Shown here piece after piece: positions 16,391 through 25,633 of a stretch of DNA of 64,000 nt (positions are counted from its first letter, which is position 1; every line of letters starts with the position of its first letter). The notes below the pieces were generated by a model. The model made no database searches, was not told the DNA's origin, and worked only from the letters and a program-made list of their open reading frames with translations. The DNA is from Aeromonas rivuli (GTDB lineage Bacteria > Pseudomonadota > Gammaproteobacteria > Enterobacterales > Aeromonadaceae): assembly GCF_000820045.1 (NCBI RefSeq), contig NZ_CDBJ01000027.1, positions 402,541-466,540 on the forward strand, read 5' to 3'. The position numbers and the translations under genes are program-made.

Positions 16391-16422
16391 TCACTGATCC
16401 TTTGCTCGGCACACGAATGAGA

Positions 16423-16938
16423 TCAGTCGTCGTCATGCCATCCGTGTTTGCGGTGCTTCTTGTAATATTTTTTCTTGTGCTTGTGGTGGTGATAATGGCG
16501 ATCGTCATGATAGCGACGTCCATCGTAGCGGCGACCGCCCCTGTCATCATCACGGGATTCGTGACCGTCCCCGGTGCGGGCGCCAATAGCCGAACCACCG
16601 GCACCACCTATGCCTGCACCGATCAACTGACCGGTATCACCGCTCAGGCTCTTGCCGATGGCCGCCCCACCCAGGGCCCCCACGGCGCCGCCGATGGCGG
16701 CTTCGTTCTTGTTACCGCGATTGGCAGTCGCGGCACCACCTGCCGCGCCCCCCAGGGCCGCGCCAACCAGGGCACCGGTATCACCACCAAGCTGCTTGCC
16801 AAGCATGGTCCCCGCCACGCCACCGACACCACCGCCGAGTATGGTATTGACCGTCTCGGAGGCCTGCGCCGGCAGCCAGGCCAACAACAGAGGCCCCAAC
16901 AACGCCAAGGAACGCAGCGTCTGTCTGTTCATTCCCAT
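16423..16938 (-). CDS. glycine-zipper protein with histidine/lysine-rich tail
   Basis: A 171-residue exported protein: a signal peptide (ending near LPAQA), then two similar glycine-zipper segments (about residues 34-72 and 80-118, each with a GxxxG ladder and the phrase GDTG), then a tail from residue 125 dominated by His, Lys, Tyr, Arg and Asp (for example HHHKHKKKYYKKHRKHG). Glycine-zipper segments insert in or associate with membranes; the tail could bind metal or polyanions. AGGAG precedes the ATG at 16938. No function is known to me. Confidence 0.75.
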   Translation of the reverse strand: MGMNRQTLRSLALLGPLLLAWLPAQASETVNTILGGGVGGVAGTMLGKQLGGDTGALVGAALGGAAGGAATANRGNKNEAAIGGAVGALGGAAIGKSLSGDTGQLIGAGIGGAGGSAIGARTGDGHESRDDDRGGRRYDGRRYHDDRHYHHHKHKKKYYKKHRKHGWHDDD

Positions 16939-17327
16939 GGGATACTCCTGTCCAGCTGATTAATTTTCCCCTGCACTATGATGAGAGTCGGTAACGCGCG
17001 CCATAGCCCCTCCCCCTTCCAGACGACAAAGCTTGACTGAGCCTGAATGGGTCATCGTTTAACTCTTTGAATTGTCATGAATAGTTCTCGATAACGCCTG
17101 CCAGCTCATCCTGCATCCCCTCCCTGACGTCATTCGTCATCGGTCAACTCCTGTCGGTAAGGGGCCCAGTCGGGCATGACCTGAACCTGCGGGATCTCCA
17201 AACGCTATGGATGGATGGGCTAGGAAGAGCTTGATGGCGGCGCTACACTGGCTGCGCACGAGGCCAGCTTGGCCCTTGGGTCCGCCATGCCGTTGAACCA
17301 CGCATTTTCGTTACGCAAGGAGAGGTT
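16939..17327. other. gene-free divergent interval
   Basis: This 389-base interval lies between the glycine-zipper gene and the nitroreductase gene. It must hold both promoters, but I see no consensus -35/-10 pair with good spacing and no credible open frame. GACGTCATTCGTCATC near 17125 is a short repeat of GTCAT without evident function. Confidence 0.5.
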
Positions 17328-17930
17328 ATGAGCAATTCATTTATCGAACTGATGAAAGTACGCCGCACCATCTATGCACTCGGGGACAAGGTTTCCCACA
17401 GTCAGGACGCGTTGACCGCCCTCATTCAAGAGGCGGTCAAGCAGAGTCCCTCTTCGTTCAACTCCCAAAGTTCCCGGGTGGTCATTCTCTTTGGTGATCA
17501 GCACCACGCCCTCTGGGACCTGACGAAGGAGACGCTGCGCAAACTCGTTCCCACCGAGGCCTTCCCCCAGACGGAAAACAAAATCAACGGCAGTTTCCGT
17601 GCAGGGTTTGGCACTGTGCTCTTCTTCGAAGACACCGCCGTCATCAAGGAGCTGCAGCAGAAGTTCGCCCTCTATGCCGACAACTTCCCCATCTGGTCCG
17701 AACATGCCACCGGCATAGCCCAGTTTGCAGTCTGGAGCGCCCTGGCCCAGGAAGGCATTGGCGCCTCACTGCAACACTACAACCCGATCATTGACGATCA
17801 GGTTCATCAGCGTTGGGAGCTCCCCGCCAGCTGGCTGCTGCGTGCCCAGATGCCCTTTGGCAGCATAGAGCAGCCCGCCGGCGACAAGACCTTTATGGAT
17901 GATGCCGAGCGCTTCCGCGTCTTTGGTTGA
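17328..17930 (+). CDS. nitroreductase family protein (Frm2-like)
   Basis: A 200-residue FMN-dependent nitroreductase-fold protein. The N-terminal RRTIYALGD, the PSSFNSQSSRVV segment and the central WSEHATGIAQFAVWSALAQ are typical of the short Frm2/HBN1-like branch, which reduces nitro compounds or quinones and in yeast affects lipid signalling. AGGAGAGG precedes the ATG. It is followed by a GC-rich hairpin. The native substrate is unknown. Confidence 0.85.
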   Translation: MSNSFIELMKVRRTIYALGDKVSHSQDALTALIQEAVKQSPSSFNSQSSRVVILFGDQHHALWDLTKETLRKLVPTEAFPQTENKINGSFRAGFGTVLFFEDTAVIKELQQKFALYADNFPIWSEHATGIAQFAVWSALAQEGIGASLQHYNPIIDDQVHQRWELPASWLLRAQMPFGSIEQPAGDKTFMDDAERFRVFG

Positions 17931-17938
17931 GATCCACC

Positions 17939-17958
17939 GCCCCCTCCCATGAGGGGGC
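17939..17958 (+). terminator. GC hairpin after the nitroreductase gene
   Basis: GCCCCCTC pairs with GAGGGGGC around CCAT, nine bases after the stop codon. There is no T run behind it, so its efficiency is doubtful. Confidence 0.4.
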
Positions 17959-18088
17959 TCACAACCCATTCTCATCGGACTCTGTGCCCATCCCATGGGC
18001 CCCCTTCTGCATCAACCGCTTGCCACTGTCCATCGTCTCCCCAAGCCGATCTCTGCAGCGGCGAACACTCGCTTTGGCAGGATGTGCA

Positions 18089-18754
18089 CTACCACCAGCT
18101 GCTGTCAGCGTGCAGGCTGATCGCCAGCCCTCCCTCTTGCTCTGTCACCTTTATCTGCCGCCAATCCCGCACTCGGGCCGCCACCGCAGGATCGAGCGCG
18201 CGATCTCCACCGATCTGCACGACCCGGCAACCCGCTCTGATAGCACTCTGTATTCCAGCCAGCGCATCCTCAAACACCAGGCAGTCGGCAGGCGCCACTC
18301 CCAGGCTCTTGGCTCCCAGCAGATAGGGTTCGGGATCCGGCTTGCCTCTGGCTACCTCGGCGGCACCAATCAGTTGCAGCGGCACGGGCAAACCCGCCGA
18401 GGCCAGACGGTGCAAGGCCACCCGACGGCTGGCCGAGGTCACCAGCGCCCAGCGGGTCATGGGTAGCCCCTGCAAGACGGCGCGACAACCCGCCAGCGGT
18501 TCGGCGGCCCCTGTATGCTGGATCTCCATCTCATCGAGCAGGGCTATCTCCCGGGCCAGATCCAGGTCGGGCGCCAGGGCCTGGATCACCTCAAAGGATC
18601 GCACCCCATGACAGGCGGCCAGGATGGGGTCGGGGTCGAGCCGGTGGCGTCGACACCATAGCCGCCACACCGTCTCCACTTCGGTGGTGGAGTGAACCAG
18701 GGTACCGTCCATGTCGAGCAGCAGCGCCGCCGCCTGCAACGTGAGCCCGGTCAT
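18089..18754 (-). CDS. HAD-IA family phosphatase
   Basis: A 221-residue haloacid-dehalogenase-type phosphatase. The nucleophile motif LLDMDGTLVHST is at residues 12-23, motif II is VTSAS, motif III K is in GKPDPEPYLLGA, and motif IV is VFEDALAGI. The cap type and length fit sugar-phosphate phosphatases such as YfbT/GPP, but the substrate is not fixed by the sequence. It starts with ATG overlapping the stop of the small gene upstream (ATGA), so the two are translationally coupled. A LysR gene is divergent. Confidence 0.88.
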   Translation of the reverse strand: MTGLTLQAAALLLDMDGTLVHSTTEVETVWRLWCRRHRLDPDPILAACHGVRSFEVIQALAPDLDLAREIALLDEMEIQHTGAAEPLAGCRAVLQGLPMTRWALVTSASRRVALHRLASAGLPVPLQLIGAAEVARGKPDPEPYLLGAKSLGVAPADCLVFEDALAGIQSAIRAGCRVVQIGGDRALDPAVAARVRDWRQIKVTEQEGGLAISLHADSSWW

Positions 18755-18981
18755 GACGGGCGTCCCGCCCTGGGGGTGCCCTGAATGCCGGGCAGCTCCC
18801 CTATCTCCTGTTCATGGCAGGCCAACGCCTGTCGACTGTTGCCCGCCAGGATCTGCCGGGGATCCAGCACAAATCCCTGTTGCAACAGACTGACCAGCAG
18901 CTCTCCCGTCTCCGGGGCCGCCAGGGGCTGAGCGATCACAGTCCCTTCTTTGCGTAATAACAGATACGTTTCTGTGCTCAT
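18751..18981 (-). CDS. small hypothetical protein coupled to the HAD phosphatase gene
   Basis: A 76-residue protein beginning MSTETYLLLRKEGTVIAQPL. No signal peptide or membrane segment is seen and I do not recognise the family. It looks real because it has GAAGAG before the ATG and ends in a four-base overlap with the phosphatase gene. The divergent LysR gene starts 113 bases away and may regulate the pair. Confidence 0.6.
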   Translation of the reverse strand: MSTETYLLLRKEGTVIAQPLAAPETGELLVSLLQQGFVLDPRQILAGNSRQALACHEQEIGELPGIQGTPRAGRPS

Positions 18982-19094
18982 GGTCTCTTCCCTCTGGGCA
19001 GCGTGACGGACAACAGGCCCGTTTCGAGACCATTAGAACAAGGGCAATAGATAATTTATAATCAATAAAACTCAACATTCGATAATCAAACGGA

Positions 19095-20012
19095 ATGAAA
19101 TTCGACCTCAAACAGCTACAAGCCTTCGTGACCCTGGCCCAGAGCGCCAACTACCGGGAGGCAGCGGCACGCCTCTTCATCACGCAACCGGCCCTGACCA
19201 AGCAGATCCAGGGGCTGGAGCTGATGCTGGGGGCCAGCCTGTTCAATCGCGGTCGCCACGGGGCAGCGTTAACCGCCATCGGCGCCCAGTTGCTCGTCCA
19301 GGCCCGCGCCCTGGTCGAGCATGGACAGGGATTCGAGCGCCACGCCCTGGCATTGGCCAGCGGCATCGCCGGACGGCTCAATATTGGCTTCGGCCTGTCG
19401 AGCTTCGAACTGGCGCCAACTCTGGTCGCTCGCTTTCGCCAGCACGCCCCCGAAGTGCTTGTCCATCTGCGGGACATGCCCTCGGCCGTCCAGCATGAAC
19501 AACTGCTGTCGGGGCAATTGCAACTCGGCTTCATGCGCCGCCCTCAACGTGAACAGCTTCACGAGATCCCATTGCTGACCGATCGGCTGGTACTGGCGGT
19601 GCCCACCCAAAGCATTCAGGGTGACGCTACCGGGCTGGATGTGGAACAGGCGCTGACTCGGCAACCGCTGCTGCAGATGGTGGGGCATCGCTGTCCGGGC
19701 CTGAGCCAGCAGATTGCCAGCTTCCTCGGCGCCAATCGGCTGACAGGTACCATTCAAGAGGCGGAAGATATCCAGACCCTGGTGGCCCTGGTCGCCGCCG
19801 GCATCGGCAATGCGATATTACCGAGGAGTGTCAGCTTCATCGCTGGCCCCAATGTGACCCTCTATCCCCTCTCGGGTCCCCACTCCGCATGGGAGATAAG
19901 CCTGGTGTGGAACCCGGGTTTCCATGATCCCATCCGGGATAACTTCTTGAAAATGATGACGACCATGGCACCACAGCGCCCGGGATCAGTGACGAGATCC
20001 GGGGATGCCTGA
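19095..20012 (+). CDS. LysR-family transcriptional regulator
   Basis: A 305-residue LysR regulator: the N-terminal winged helix-turn-helix (LKQLQAFVTLAQSANYREAAARL, with TQPALTKQIQGLE as the recognition part), then a substrate-binding-fold effector domain. It is divergent from the small gene and HAD phosphatase at 18089-18981, which by the usual LysR logic are its targets. The intergenic region (18982-19094) is AT-rich, with TATAAT-like boxes around 19055. The inducer is unknown. Confidence 0.92.
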   Translation: MKFDLKQLQAFVTLAQSANYREAAARLFITQPALTKQIQGLELMLGASLFNRGRHGAALTAIGAQLLVQARALVEHGQGFERHALALASGIAGRLNIGFGLSSFELAPTLVARFRQHAPEVLVHLRDMPSAVQHEQLLSGQLQLGFMRRPQREQLHEIPLLTDRLVLAVPTQSIQGDATGLDVEQALTRQPLLQMVGHRCPGLSQQIASFLGANRLTGTIQEAEDIQTLVALVAAGIGNAILPRSVSFIAGPNVTLYPLSGPHSAWEISLVWNPGFHDPIRDNFLKMMTTMAPQRPGSVTRSGDA

Positions 20013-20074
20013 GTTGCGACCCGGCCAAGCCTGGGTGTATCGTCTGCGACACTGACACTGCCAAGAGGTTTGAT

Positions 20075-20338
20075 ATGAAATTGAGATGGCACAACGCCCT
20101 GCCCCTGCTCCCCTTGCTGACCCTGGCGGGCTGCGCCCAGCAGGGCCCTGCACCCACACCAGCCAAGATAGGCATGGCCAATCCAGCCTCGGTCTATTGC
20201 ACCGAGCAGGATGGCAAGTTAGTCATGGAAGAAGAAGAAGAAGAAGAAGCGGGGGGGACAGTGGGATATTGCCATCTGCCAGATGGCACCGTCATGGAAG
20301 AGTGGACCCTCTACCGGGCAGCCCAGCAATCCCGGTAG
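20075..20338 (+). CDS. DUF333 family small lipoprotein with a glutamate repeat
   Basis: An 87-residue lipoprotein (lipobox LTLAGC) of the DUF333 family: GMANPASVYC, GYCHLPDGTVMEEWTLYR and conserved cysteines. Between the two blocks sits a run of seven glutamates encoded by seven GAA triplets (20228-20248), followed by a G7 tract (20251-20257). Such tracts are prone to slippage. Function of the family is unknown. A terminator follows. Confidence 0.8.
   Translation: MKLRWHNALPLLPLLTLAGCAQQGPAPTPAKIGMANPASVYCTEQDGKLVMEEEEEEEAGGTVGYCHLPDGTVMEEWTLYRAAQQSR
20228..20257 (+). repeat. GAA microsatellite plus G7 tract inside the DUF333 gene
   Basis: Seven perfect GAA units are followed after GC by seven G. 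Gain or loss of GAA units keeps the frame; slippage in the G run would shift it. Confidence 0.9.
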
Positions 20339-20367
20339 GTGCAGTTGCCCTCATGCCCACCCGCAAA

Positions 20368-20402
20368 AACAGAAGGCCGAGCATGAGGATCGGCCTTCTG
20401 TT
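20368..20402. terminator. bidirectional terminator
   Basis: AACAGAAGGCCGA pairs with TCGGCCTTCTGTT around a nine-base loop, with an A run before it for the minus strand. It lies between the convergent DUF333 and isochorismatase-fold genes. Confidence 0.8.
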
Positions 20403-20426
20403 ATGAGCGAAAGCCGCCCAGAGGCG

Positions 20427-21011
20427 TTAGCCTTGCCCATCCGCCGTTAGCTGTTCGACCTTGATGACCTCGGCGATGCGGCTCAGCATCCGCAAGGATG
20501 CATGGTGCTCGTTGGCATCCGCCGCGGCGCAGGCATCTTCCAAAATGGTGATGCGGTAATCCCTGTCATGGCCATCCCGCGCCGCGGCCTGGATGGCCCA
20601 GCTGCTGCTCAGCCCGCACAGGTAGAGATGTTCGATGCGATTGGCCCGCAGGGCAGGCTCAAGCAGAGTGCCATAGAAGGGACTGACCCTTGGCTTCTCC
20701 ATCACCAGATCGGTCGGTTGCACATCAAGCTCCGGGTGAAACTCGCACCCCTCGCCATCGAGGCAGAGGGCACCAAACGCCTGCGCGCGGCCAAACATGG
20801 GGGAGCCCTTGGGCTGGACATGATAGTTGGCCTCAAAACCTACCTTGACCTGGATCACCAGCCAACCATGGGCCCGGGCATATTTCAGTGCCTGATTGGC
20901 ATGAGTGATGGCGTCTTGCTCCTGCACGTGGCGGGCAGAGGCCGCTATCTTGCCATCCGGGTGGGCGAGATCCTTGATGAAATCGATGACCAGCAGTGCC
21001 TTGTCTGTCAT
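20427..21011 (-). CDS. isochorismatase-fold protein lacking the usual catalytic cysteine
   Basis: A 194-residue isochorismatase-superfamily protein. The catalytic aspartate is D9 in VIDFIKD and the lysine is in MEKPRVSPFYGT. The nucleophile segment, normally CGxxTDxCV, reads CGLSSSWAIQ, so the nucleophilic cysteine is replaced (alanine at that place). It therefore cannot work as a cysteine amidohydrolase by the standard mechanism. It may be an ether hydrolase like true isochorismatases, which also lack the cysteine, or a non-catalytic binder. It is followed by ubiF on the same strand 30 bases away, although its start lies upstream of it only in this strand order. Confidence 0.8.
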   Translation of the reverse strand: MTDKALLVIDFIKDLAHPDGKIAASARHVQEQDAITHANQALKYARAHGWLVIQVKVGFEANYHVQPKGSPMFGRAQAFGALCLDGEGCEFHPELDVQPTDLVMEKPRVSPFYGTLLEPALRANRIEHLYLCGLSSSWAIQAAARDGHDRDYRITILEDACAAADANEHHASLRMLSRIAEVIKVEQLTADGQG

Positions 21012-21040
21012 GGTTGCGTCTCCAGATGTGAACGAGTGGC

Positions 21041-22237
21041 CTACACCAGCCCCAGTGCGTAGCGTAGCGCCATCTCCTTGAGGGGGCCCGCCTTGTCGGC
21101 CAGATTGAGAGCCAGATTGCGCGCCAGGCGCAGCGGCCCTATGTCGTTGCTAAAGGCCGCGTAGAAGAGATCCATCCCCGACTGCATCAACATATTGTCC
21201 GGGCGCCTGCGCCGCTCATAACGCCTTGCCAAGGCAGGATCTTGCCAATTGTCTCCCGCCGCCTCTAGCAGTTCACTCCAGCAGGCCACGTCCTTGAAGC
21301 CGAGGTTGACCCCCTGACCCGCCAGCGGATTGATGGTGTGGGCGGCATCGCCGAGCAGCACCACCCGCCCGGCGTGATAGTCGTTGGCATGACGGCGTAC
21401 CAGCGGGAAGCTGCCCTTGCCGGTCACCCTGAAACCGCCGAGCCGGGTCGGGAAGTGCTGACGCACCTCGGCGGCCAGGGCCTCGTTATCCAGGGCCGAC
21501 AGGGCGCGGATCCGGGCCGGGCTGTCATACCAGACCAGGGAGCCGTGCTGACCCGGCAGCGGCAGGAAGGCGCGCGGGCCACTCGGGGTGAACTGCTGCC
21601 AAGTGATATCTTCCTGCTCGAACTCGGTATCGATATTGATCAGCATGCAGTGCTGGCGGTACTCGAAGCGCGACACACCTATCCCGGCCAGGCGCCGGGT
21701 GAGGGACTCGGCACCGTCGCAGGCCAGCACCCAGCTGGCCTGCAACTCGGTACCATCATCGAGCAGCAAGGTGGCGTGATCACCGTTCTGCTGCAGACTC
21801 TGCACCGCCGCCGGGGTATGGGTCTGGATGTTCGCAAAATCCTCGATGCGGCGCAGCAGAGCGAGCTGGATGAGGCGGTTCTCTATGATGTAACCGAGCT
21901 GGGGCAGGCCCAGCTCCTCGGCCGAGAAACGGGTCGCGCAACCCGCTTGCTCCCAGGTCTCCAAGCGGCGGTAGGGGCACAGCCGCATCTGTTGCAGGTG
22001 TTGCCAGGCACCGGCCTTGTCCAGCAGCGCCACCGAAGCCTGGCTGATGGCGGAGACTCGCAAGTCCAATGGCTGTTCTGGGCTGAACGGTTCGGGCAGG
22101 CGCGTCTCGATGAGCCGCACCGAGCGCCCCTGACTCGCCAGCAGACAGGCGATGGCGGCGCCCACCATGCCGGCCCCAACGATGATCACATCGGCGTCAT
22201 TGGGCCGTTGGCTGGGGACATCTAACTTTGCAAACAT
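21041..22237 (-). CDS. ubiF: 3-demethoxyubiquinol 3-hydroxylase (UbiH/UbiF family)
   Basis: A 398-residue FAD monooxygenase of ubiquinone biosynthesis. It has the FAD-binding VIIVGAGMVGAAIACLL near the N-terminus, the DG-type ACDGAES and the second FAD motif LLGDAAHTINPLAGQGVNLG. I name it UbiF rather than UbiH or VisC because it is divergent from miaB, exactly as in E. coli. The start at 22237 (MFAKLDVP) has AGGAAG six bases upstream; the frame is open further upstream but without conserved sequence. Confidence 0.88.
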   Translation of the reverse strand: MFAKLDVPSQRPNDADVIIVGAGMVGAAIACLLASQGRSVRLIETRLPEPFSPEQPLDLRVSAISQASVALLDKAGAWQHLQQMRLCPYRRLETWEQAGCATRFSAEELGLPQLGYIIENRLIQLALLRRIEDFANIQTHTPAAVQSLQQNGDHATLLLDDGTELQASWVLACDGAESLTRRLAGIGVSRFEYRQHCMLINIDTEFEQEDITWQQFTPSGPRAFLPLPGQHGSLVWYDSPARIRALSALDNEALAAEVRQHFPTRLGGFRVTGKGSFPLVRRHANDYHAGRVVLLGDAAHTINPLAGQGVNLGFKDVACWSELLEAAGDNWQDPALARRYERRRRPDNMLMQSGMDLFYAAFSNDIGPLRLARNLALNLADKAGPLKEMALRYALGLV

Positions 22238-22444
22238 GGGTGCTTCCTGAAAACGGGCGCCCAGAGGCGCGGCGCCAACCGACGAGGGTGGGCTCTGTGA
22301 CAAAGGCTTGGCAACCGGCCAAGCGTCGCTGTGGCCATGATACCCCAAGATGCGGTGGCAAGCAGTGACCTGGCTCGCCAGGGCCCGGTCATGGCAACAG
22401 GGCAAGTTCCATCACGCCAAGCCTGGTGCCAGCTGGATATTAAC

Positions 22445-22473
22445 TGGTCAGCGTCCCCATTGCGGAGTAAAAT
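22445..22473 (+). promoter_or_regulatory. predicted miaB promoter
   Basis: TGGTCA (22445-22450) and TAAAAT (22468-22473) are separated by 17 bases, 59 bases before the miaB start: a reasonable sigma-70 promoter. Confidence 0.45.
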
Positions 22474-22531
22474 GCTCGGTCGTTTGACCCTGTCAAATTT
22501 TAGAAACAGCCAAAAACCGTCAAGAGTAGCA

Positions 22532-23965
22532 ATGAGCAAGAAACTTCACATCAAGACCTGGGGCTGCCAGATGAACGAGTACGACTCGTCCAAGATGGCC
22601 GACCTGTTGGACGCCAGCAATGGCTACACGCTGACCGAAGAGCCCGAGGAGGCAGACGTCCTGCTGCTCAATACCTGCTCCATCCGTGAAAAGGCCCAGG
22701 AGAAGGTGTTCCACCAGCTCGGTCGCTGGAAGAAGCTCAAGCTGAAAAAACCGGGACTGGTGATCGGCGTAGGTGGCTGTGTCGCCTCCCAGGAAGGGGA
22801 AGCCCTGCGCCAACGTGCGCCCTATGTGGACATCGTGTTCGGTCCCCAGACCCTGCACCGCCTGCCCGCCATGATCAAGCAGGTCCAGGAGGGGCGTGGT
22901 GCCCAGGTGGACATCGCCTTCCCCGAGATCGAGAAGTTCGACAACCTGCCGGAACCCCGTGCCGAGGGAGCCAGCGCCTTCGTCTCCATCATGGAAGGTT
23001 GTTCCAAATACTGCTCCTTCTGCGTGGTGCCCTACACCCGCGGCGAGGAGGTGAGCCGACCGCTCGACGACGTGCTCTACGAAATCGCCCAGCTCGCCCA
23101 GCAGGGGGTGCGCGAGGTGAACCTGCTCGGTCAGAACGTCAACGCCTACCGGGGCCCGACCTTCGATGGCAATGACTGCACCTTCGCCGAGCTACTGCGC
23201 CTGGTGGCCGCCATCGACGGCATCGACCGCATTCGCTACACCACCAGCCATCCCATCGAGTTCACCGACGACATCATCGAGGTCTACAAGGACACGCCGG
23301 AAGTGGTCAGCTTCCTGCACCTGCCGGTGCAGAGCGGCTCGGATCGCATCCTGACCATGATGAAGCGCCCGCACACAGTGCTGGAGTACAAGTCCAAGAT
23401 CCGCCGCCTGCGCGCCGCCCGTCCCGACATCACCATGAGTTCCGACTTCATCGTCGGCTTCCCGAACGAGACGGACGAGGATTTCGAGGCCACCATGAAG
23501 CTCATCGAGGAGATCAACTTCGACATGAGCTTCAGTTTCATCTACAGCCCGCGCCCCGGCACCCCGGCCGCCGATCTGCCGGACGACGTCGACATGGAGG
23601 TGAAGAAGGCCCGCCTCACCCGCCTGCAGAACCAGATCAATCACCAGTCCATGCTCATCGGCCGCGCCATGCTGGGCTCGGTGCAGCGCATCCTGGTGGA
23701 GGGCCCCTCCAAGATGGATCCCATGCAGCTCAGTGGCCGCACCGAGAACAACCGGGTGGTCAACTTCGAGGGGCCGCACCGCCTCATCGGCGGCTTCGCC
23801 GACGTGGAGATCACCGACGTGCGCCCCTACTCCCTGCGTGGCCGCTTCATCCGCGGCGAGGACGAAATGAATCTGCGCATCGCCACCGCGCCGAGTGACA
23901 TCCTGGCCCGTCGGCCCGACAACCTGCCCAATGAACTGGGCGTCGCCGCCTTCAGGCCCCACTAA
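22532..23965 (+). CDS. miaB: tRNA-2-methylthio-N6-dimethylallyladenosine synthase
   Basis: A 477-residue radical-SAM methylthiotransferase that adds the 2-methylthio group to i6A37 of tRNAs. It has the N-terminal UPF0004 domain with its three cysteines ([23 protein letters not shown]), the radical-SAM CSKYCSFC cluster, and a C-terminal TRAM domain. The start at 22532 (MSKKLHIKT) matches the E. coli protein. It heads the miaB-ybeZ-ybeY-corC-lnt group. Confidence 0.97.
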   Translation: MSKKLHIKTWGCQMNEYDSSKMADLLDASNGYTLTEEPEEADVLLLNTCSIREKAQEKVFHQLGRWKKLKLKKPGLVIGVGGCVASQEGEALRQRAPYVDIVFGPQTLHRLPAMIKQVQEGRGAQVDIAFPEIEKFDNLPEPRAEGASAFVSIMEGCSKYCSFCVVPYTRGEEVSRPLDDVLYEIAQLAQQGVREVNLLGQNVNAYRGPTFDGNDCTFAELLRLVAAIDGIDRIRYTTSHPIEFTDDIIEVYKDTPEVVSFLHLPVQSGSDRILTMMKRPHTVLEYKSKIRRLRAARPDITMSSDFIVGFPNETDEDFEATMKLIEEINFDMSFSFIYSPRPGTPAADLPDDVDMEVKKARLTRLQNQINHQSMLIGRAMLGSVQRILVEGPSKMDPMQLSGRTENNRVVNFEGPHRLIGGFADVEITDVRPYSLRGRFIRGEDEMNLRIATAPSDILARRPDNLPNELGVAAFRPH

Positions 23966-24014
23966 TTTTCTTCCCCCTCCCGAGGGCGGGGGGAACAGCC
24001 GATACGAGGACACC

Positions 24015-25070
24015 TTGAGCCGACACATCTCGACCCTGAACCTGCACCTGGAACCCGCCGACAACCTGCGTCTCGCCAGCCTGTGCGGCCCCTTCGATGA
24101 CAACATCAAACAGTTGGAGCGCCGCCTCGGCGTCGAAATCAGCTACCGTGACAACCACTTCCAGCTGCTCGGCAAACAGGCCCAGGTGGATGCCGCCGCC
24201 GTCATCCTCAAGCATCTCTATGTGGAGACCCAGGCGCTCAAGGGGGGCAAGGTGACCGACATTACCCCCGAGATGGTGCACCTGACGGTGCAGGAGTCCC
24301 GAGTGCTGGAGCAGGAAGATGAGGAGACCCCGAGCCAGCCCCATGGCAAGGAGGTGACGGTCAAGACCAAGCGCGGCCTCATCAAGCCCCGCAGCCCCAA
24401 TCAGGCGCAGTACATCGCCAACATAGTGCGCCACGACATCAGCTTCGGTATTGGCCCGGCCGGTACCGGCAAGACCTATCTCGCCGTGGCCGCGGCGGTG
24501 GACGCCCTGGAGCGCCAGGAGATCCGCCGCATCCTGCTGACCCGCCCGGCGGTGGAGGCGGGGGAGAAGCTCGGCTTCCTGCCGGGGGATCTCTCCCAGA
24601 AGGTGGACCCCTACCTGCGTCCGCTCTACGACGCCCTGTTCGAGATGCTGGGCTTCGAGCGGGTGGAGAAGCTGATCGAGCGCAACATCATCGAGGTGGC
24701 GCCCCTCGCCTATATGCGCGGAAGAACATTGAATGATGCCTTTATCATCCTCGACGAGGCCCAGAACACCACCACCGAGCAGATGAAGATGTTCCTGACC
24801 CGCATCGGCTTCAACTCCAAGGCGGTGGTGACCGGTGACATCACCCAGGTGGATCTGCCGCGCAGCACCAAGTCCGGCCTGCGCCACGCGCTGGAGGTGC
24901 TGCAGGGGGTCGATGGCCTGTCGTTCAACTTCTTCGAATCCAAAGACGTGGTGCGCCACCCGGTGGTGGCCCGCATAGTGCAAGCCTACGAGGCGTTCGA
25001 CGCCGCGCAGGCCGAGTCCGCCACTGCCAAACCCAATAGAGCCAACGCCAAACAAGAGAGCGCCCAATGA
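24015..25070 (+). CDS. ybeZ: PhoH-like ATPase YbeZ
   Basis: A 351-residue PhoH-family ATPase thought to act with YbeY in RNA metabolism. Walker A reads GPAGTGKT, and Walker B is IILDEAQN. I start it at the TTG at 24015 (GAGGA five bases upstream), which gives the usual length. Its 3' end overlaps ybeY by ATGA. Confidence 0.93.
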   Translation: MSRHISTLNLHLEPADNLRLASLCGPFDDNIKQLERRLGVEISYRDNHFQLLGKQAQVDAAAVILKHLYVETQALKGGKVTDITPEMVHLTVQESRVLEQEDEETPSQPHGKEVTVKTKRGLIKPRSPNQAQYIANIVRHDISFGIGPAGTGKTYLAVAAAVDALERQEIRRILLTRPAVEAGEKLGFLPGDLSQKVDPYLRPLYDALFEMLGFERVEKLIERNIIEVAPLAYMRGRTLNDAFIILDEAQNTTTEQMKMFLTRIGFNSKAVVTGDITQVDLPRSTKSGLRHALEVLQGVDGLSFNFFESKDVVRHPVVARIVQAYEAFDAAQAESATAKPNRANAKQESAQ

Positions 25071-25552
25071 GCCTGACCCTGGATCTGCAACTGGCCTCTG
25101 AGCAAGAGACGGGTCTGCCGAGTGCAGCCCAGCTGCAAGGCTGGCTGGAGGGCACCATCCTCGGCTTCCAGCCAGAGGCCGAGGTGACGGTCCGCATCGT
25201 CGATGAGGCCGAGAGCCAGCAGCTCAACCACACCTATCGCGGCATGGAGAAGCCCACCAATGTGCTCTCCTTCCCGTTTGAGGCTCCACCAGGCATGGAG
25301 CTGCCCCTGCTCGGCGATCTCGTTATCTGTCGTCAGGTGGTGGAGCGCGAGGCCGCAGAGCAAGGTAAAACCCTGGAAGCCCACTGGGCCCATATGGTTG
25401 TGCACGGCAGTCTGCATCTGCTAGGTTATGACCATATCGAGGATGAGGAAGCCGAAGAGATGGAGGGGCTTGAGCGCGACATCATGGCCGAGCTCGGTTT
25501 CCCAGATCCTTATCAGGACGATATACTCGGTGACGAGCATAACGGCGACTGA
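25067..25552 (+). CDS. ybeY: endoribonuclease YbeY, rRNA maturation
   Basis: A 161-residue metallo-endoribonuclease for 16S rRNA 3' maturation and ribosome quality control. The zinc site [11 protein letters not shown] is visible near residue 112-122. It overlaps ybeZ by four bases, so the pair is translationally coupled. Confidence 0.96.
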   Translation: MSLTLDLQLASEQETGLPSAAQLQGWLEGTILGFQPEAEVTVRIVDEAESQQLNHTYRGMEKPTNVLSFPFEAPPGMELPLLGDLVICRQVVEREAAEQGKTLEAHWAHMVVHGSLHLLGYDHIEDEEAEEMEGLERDIMAELGFPDPYQDDILGDEHNGD

Positions 25553-25633
25553 CGTCAACCCCGTTGACGACGCAGGCCTTCGGGCCTGACCTATTCGGGT
25601 CGCTGACCCTTTAATGAGTAATCAAGAGACATC

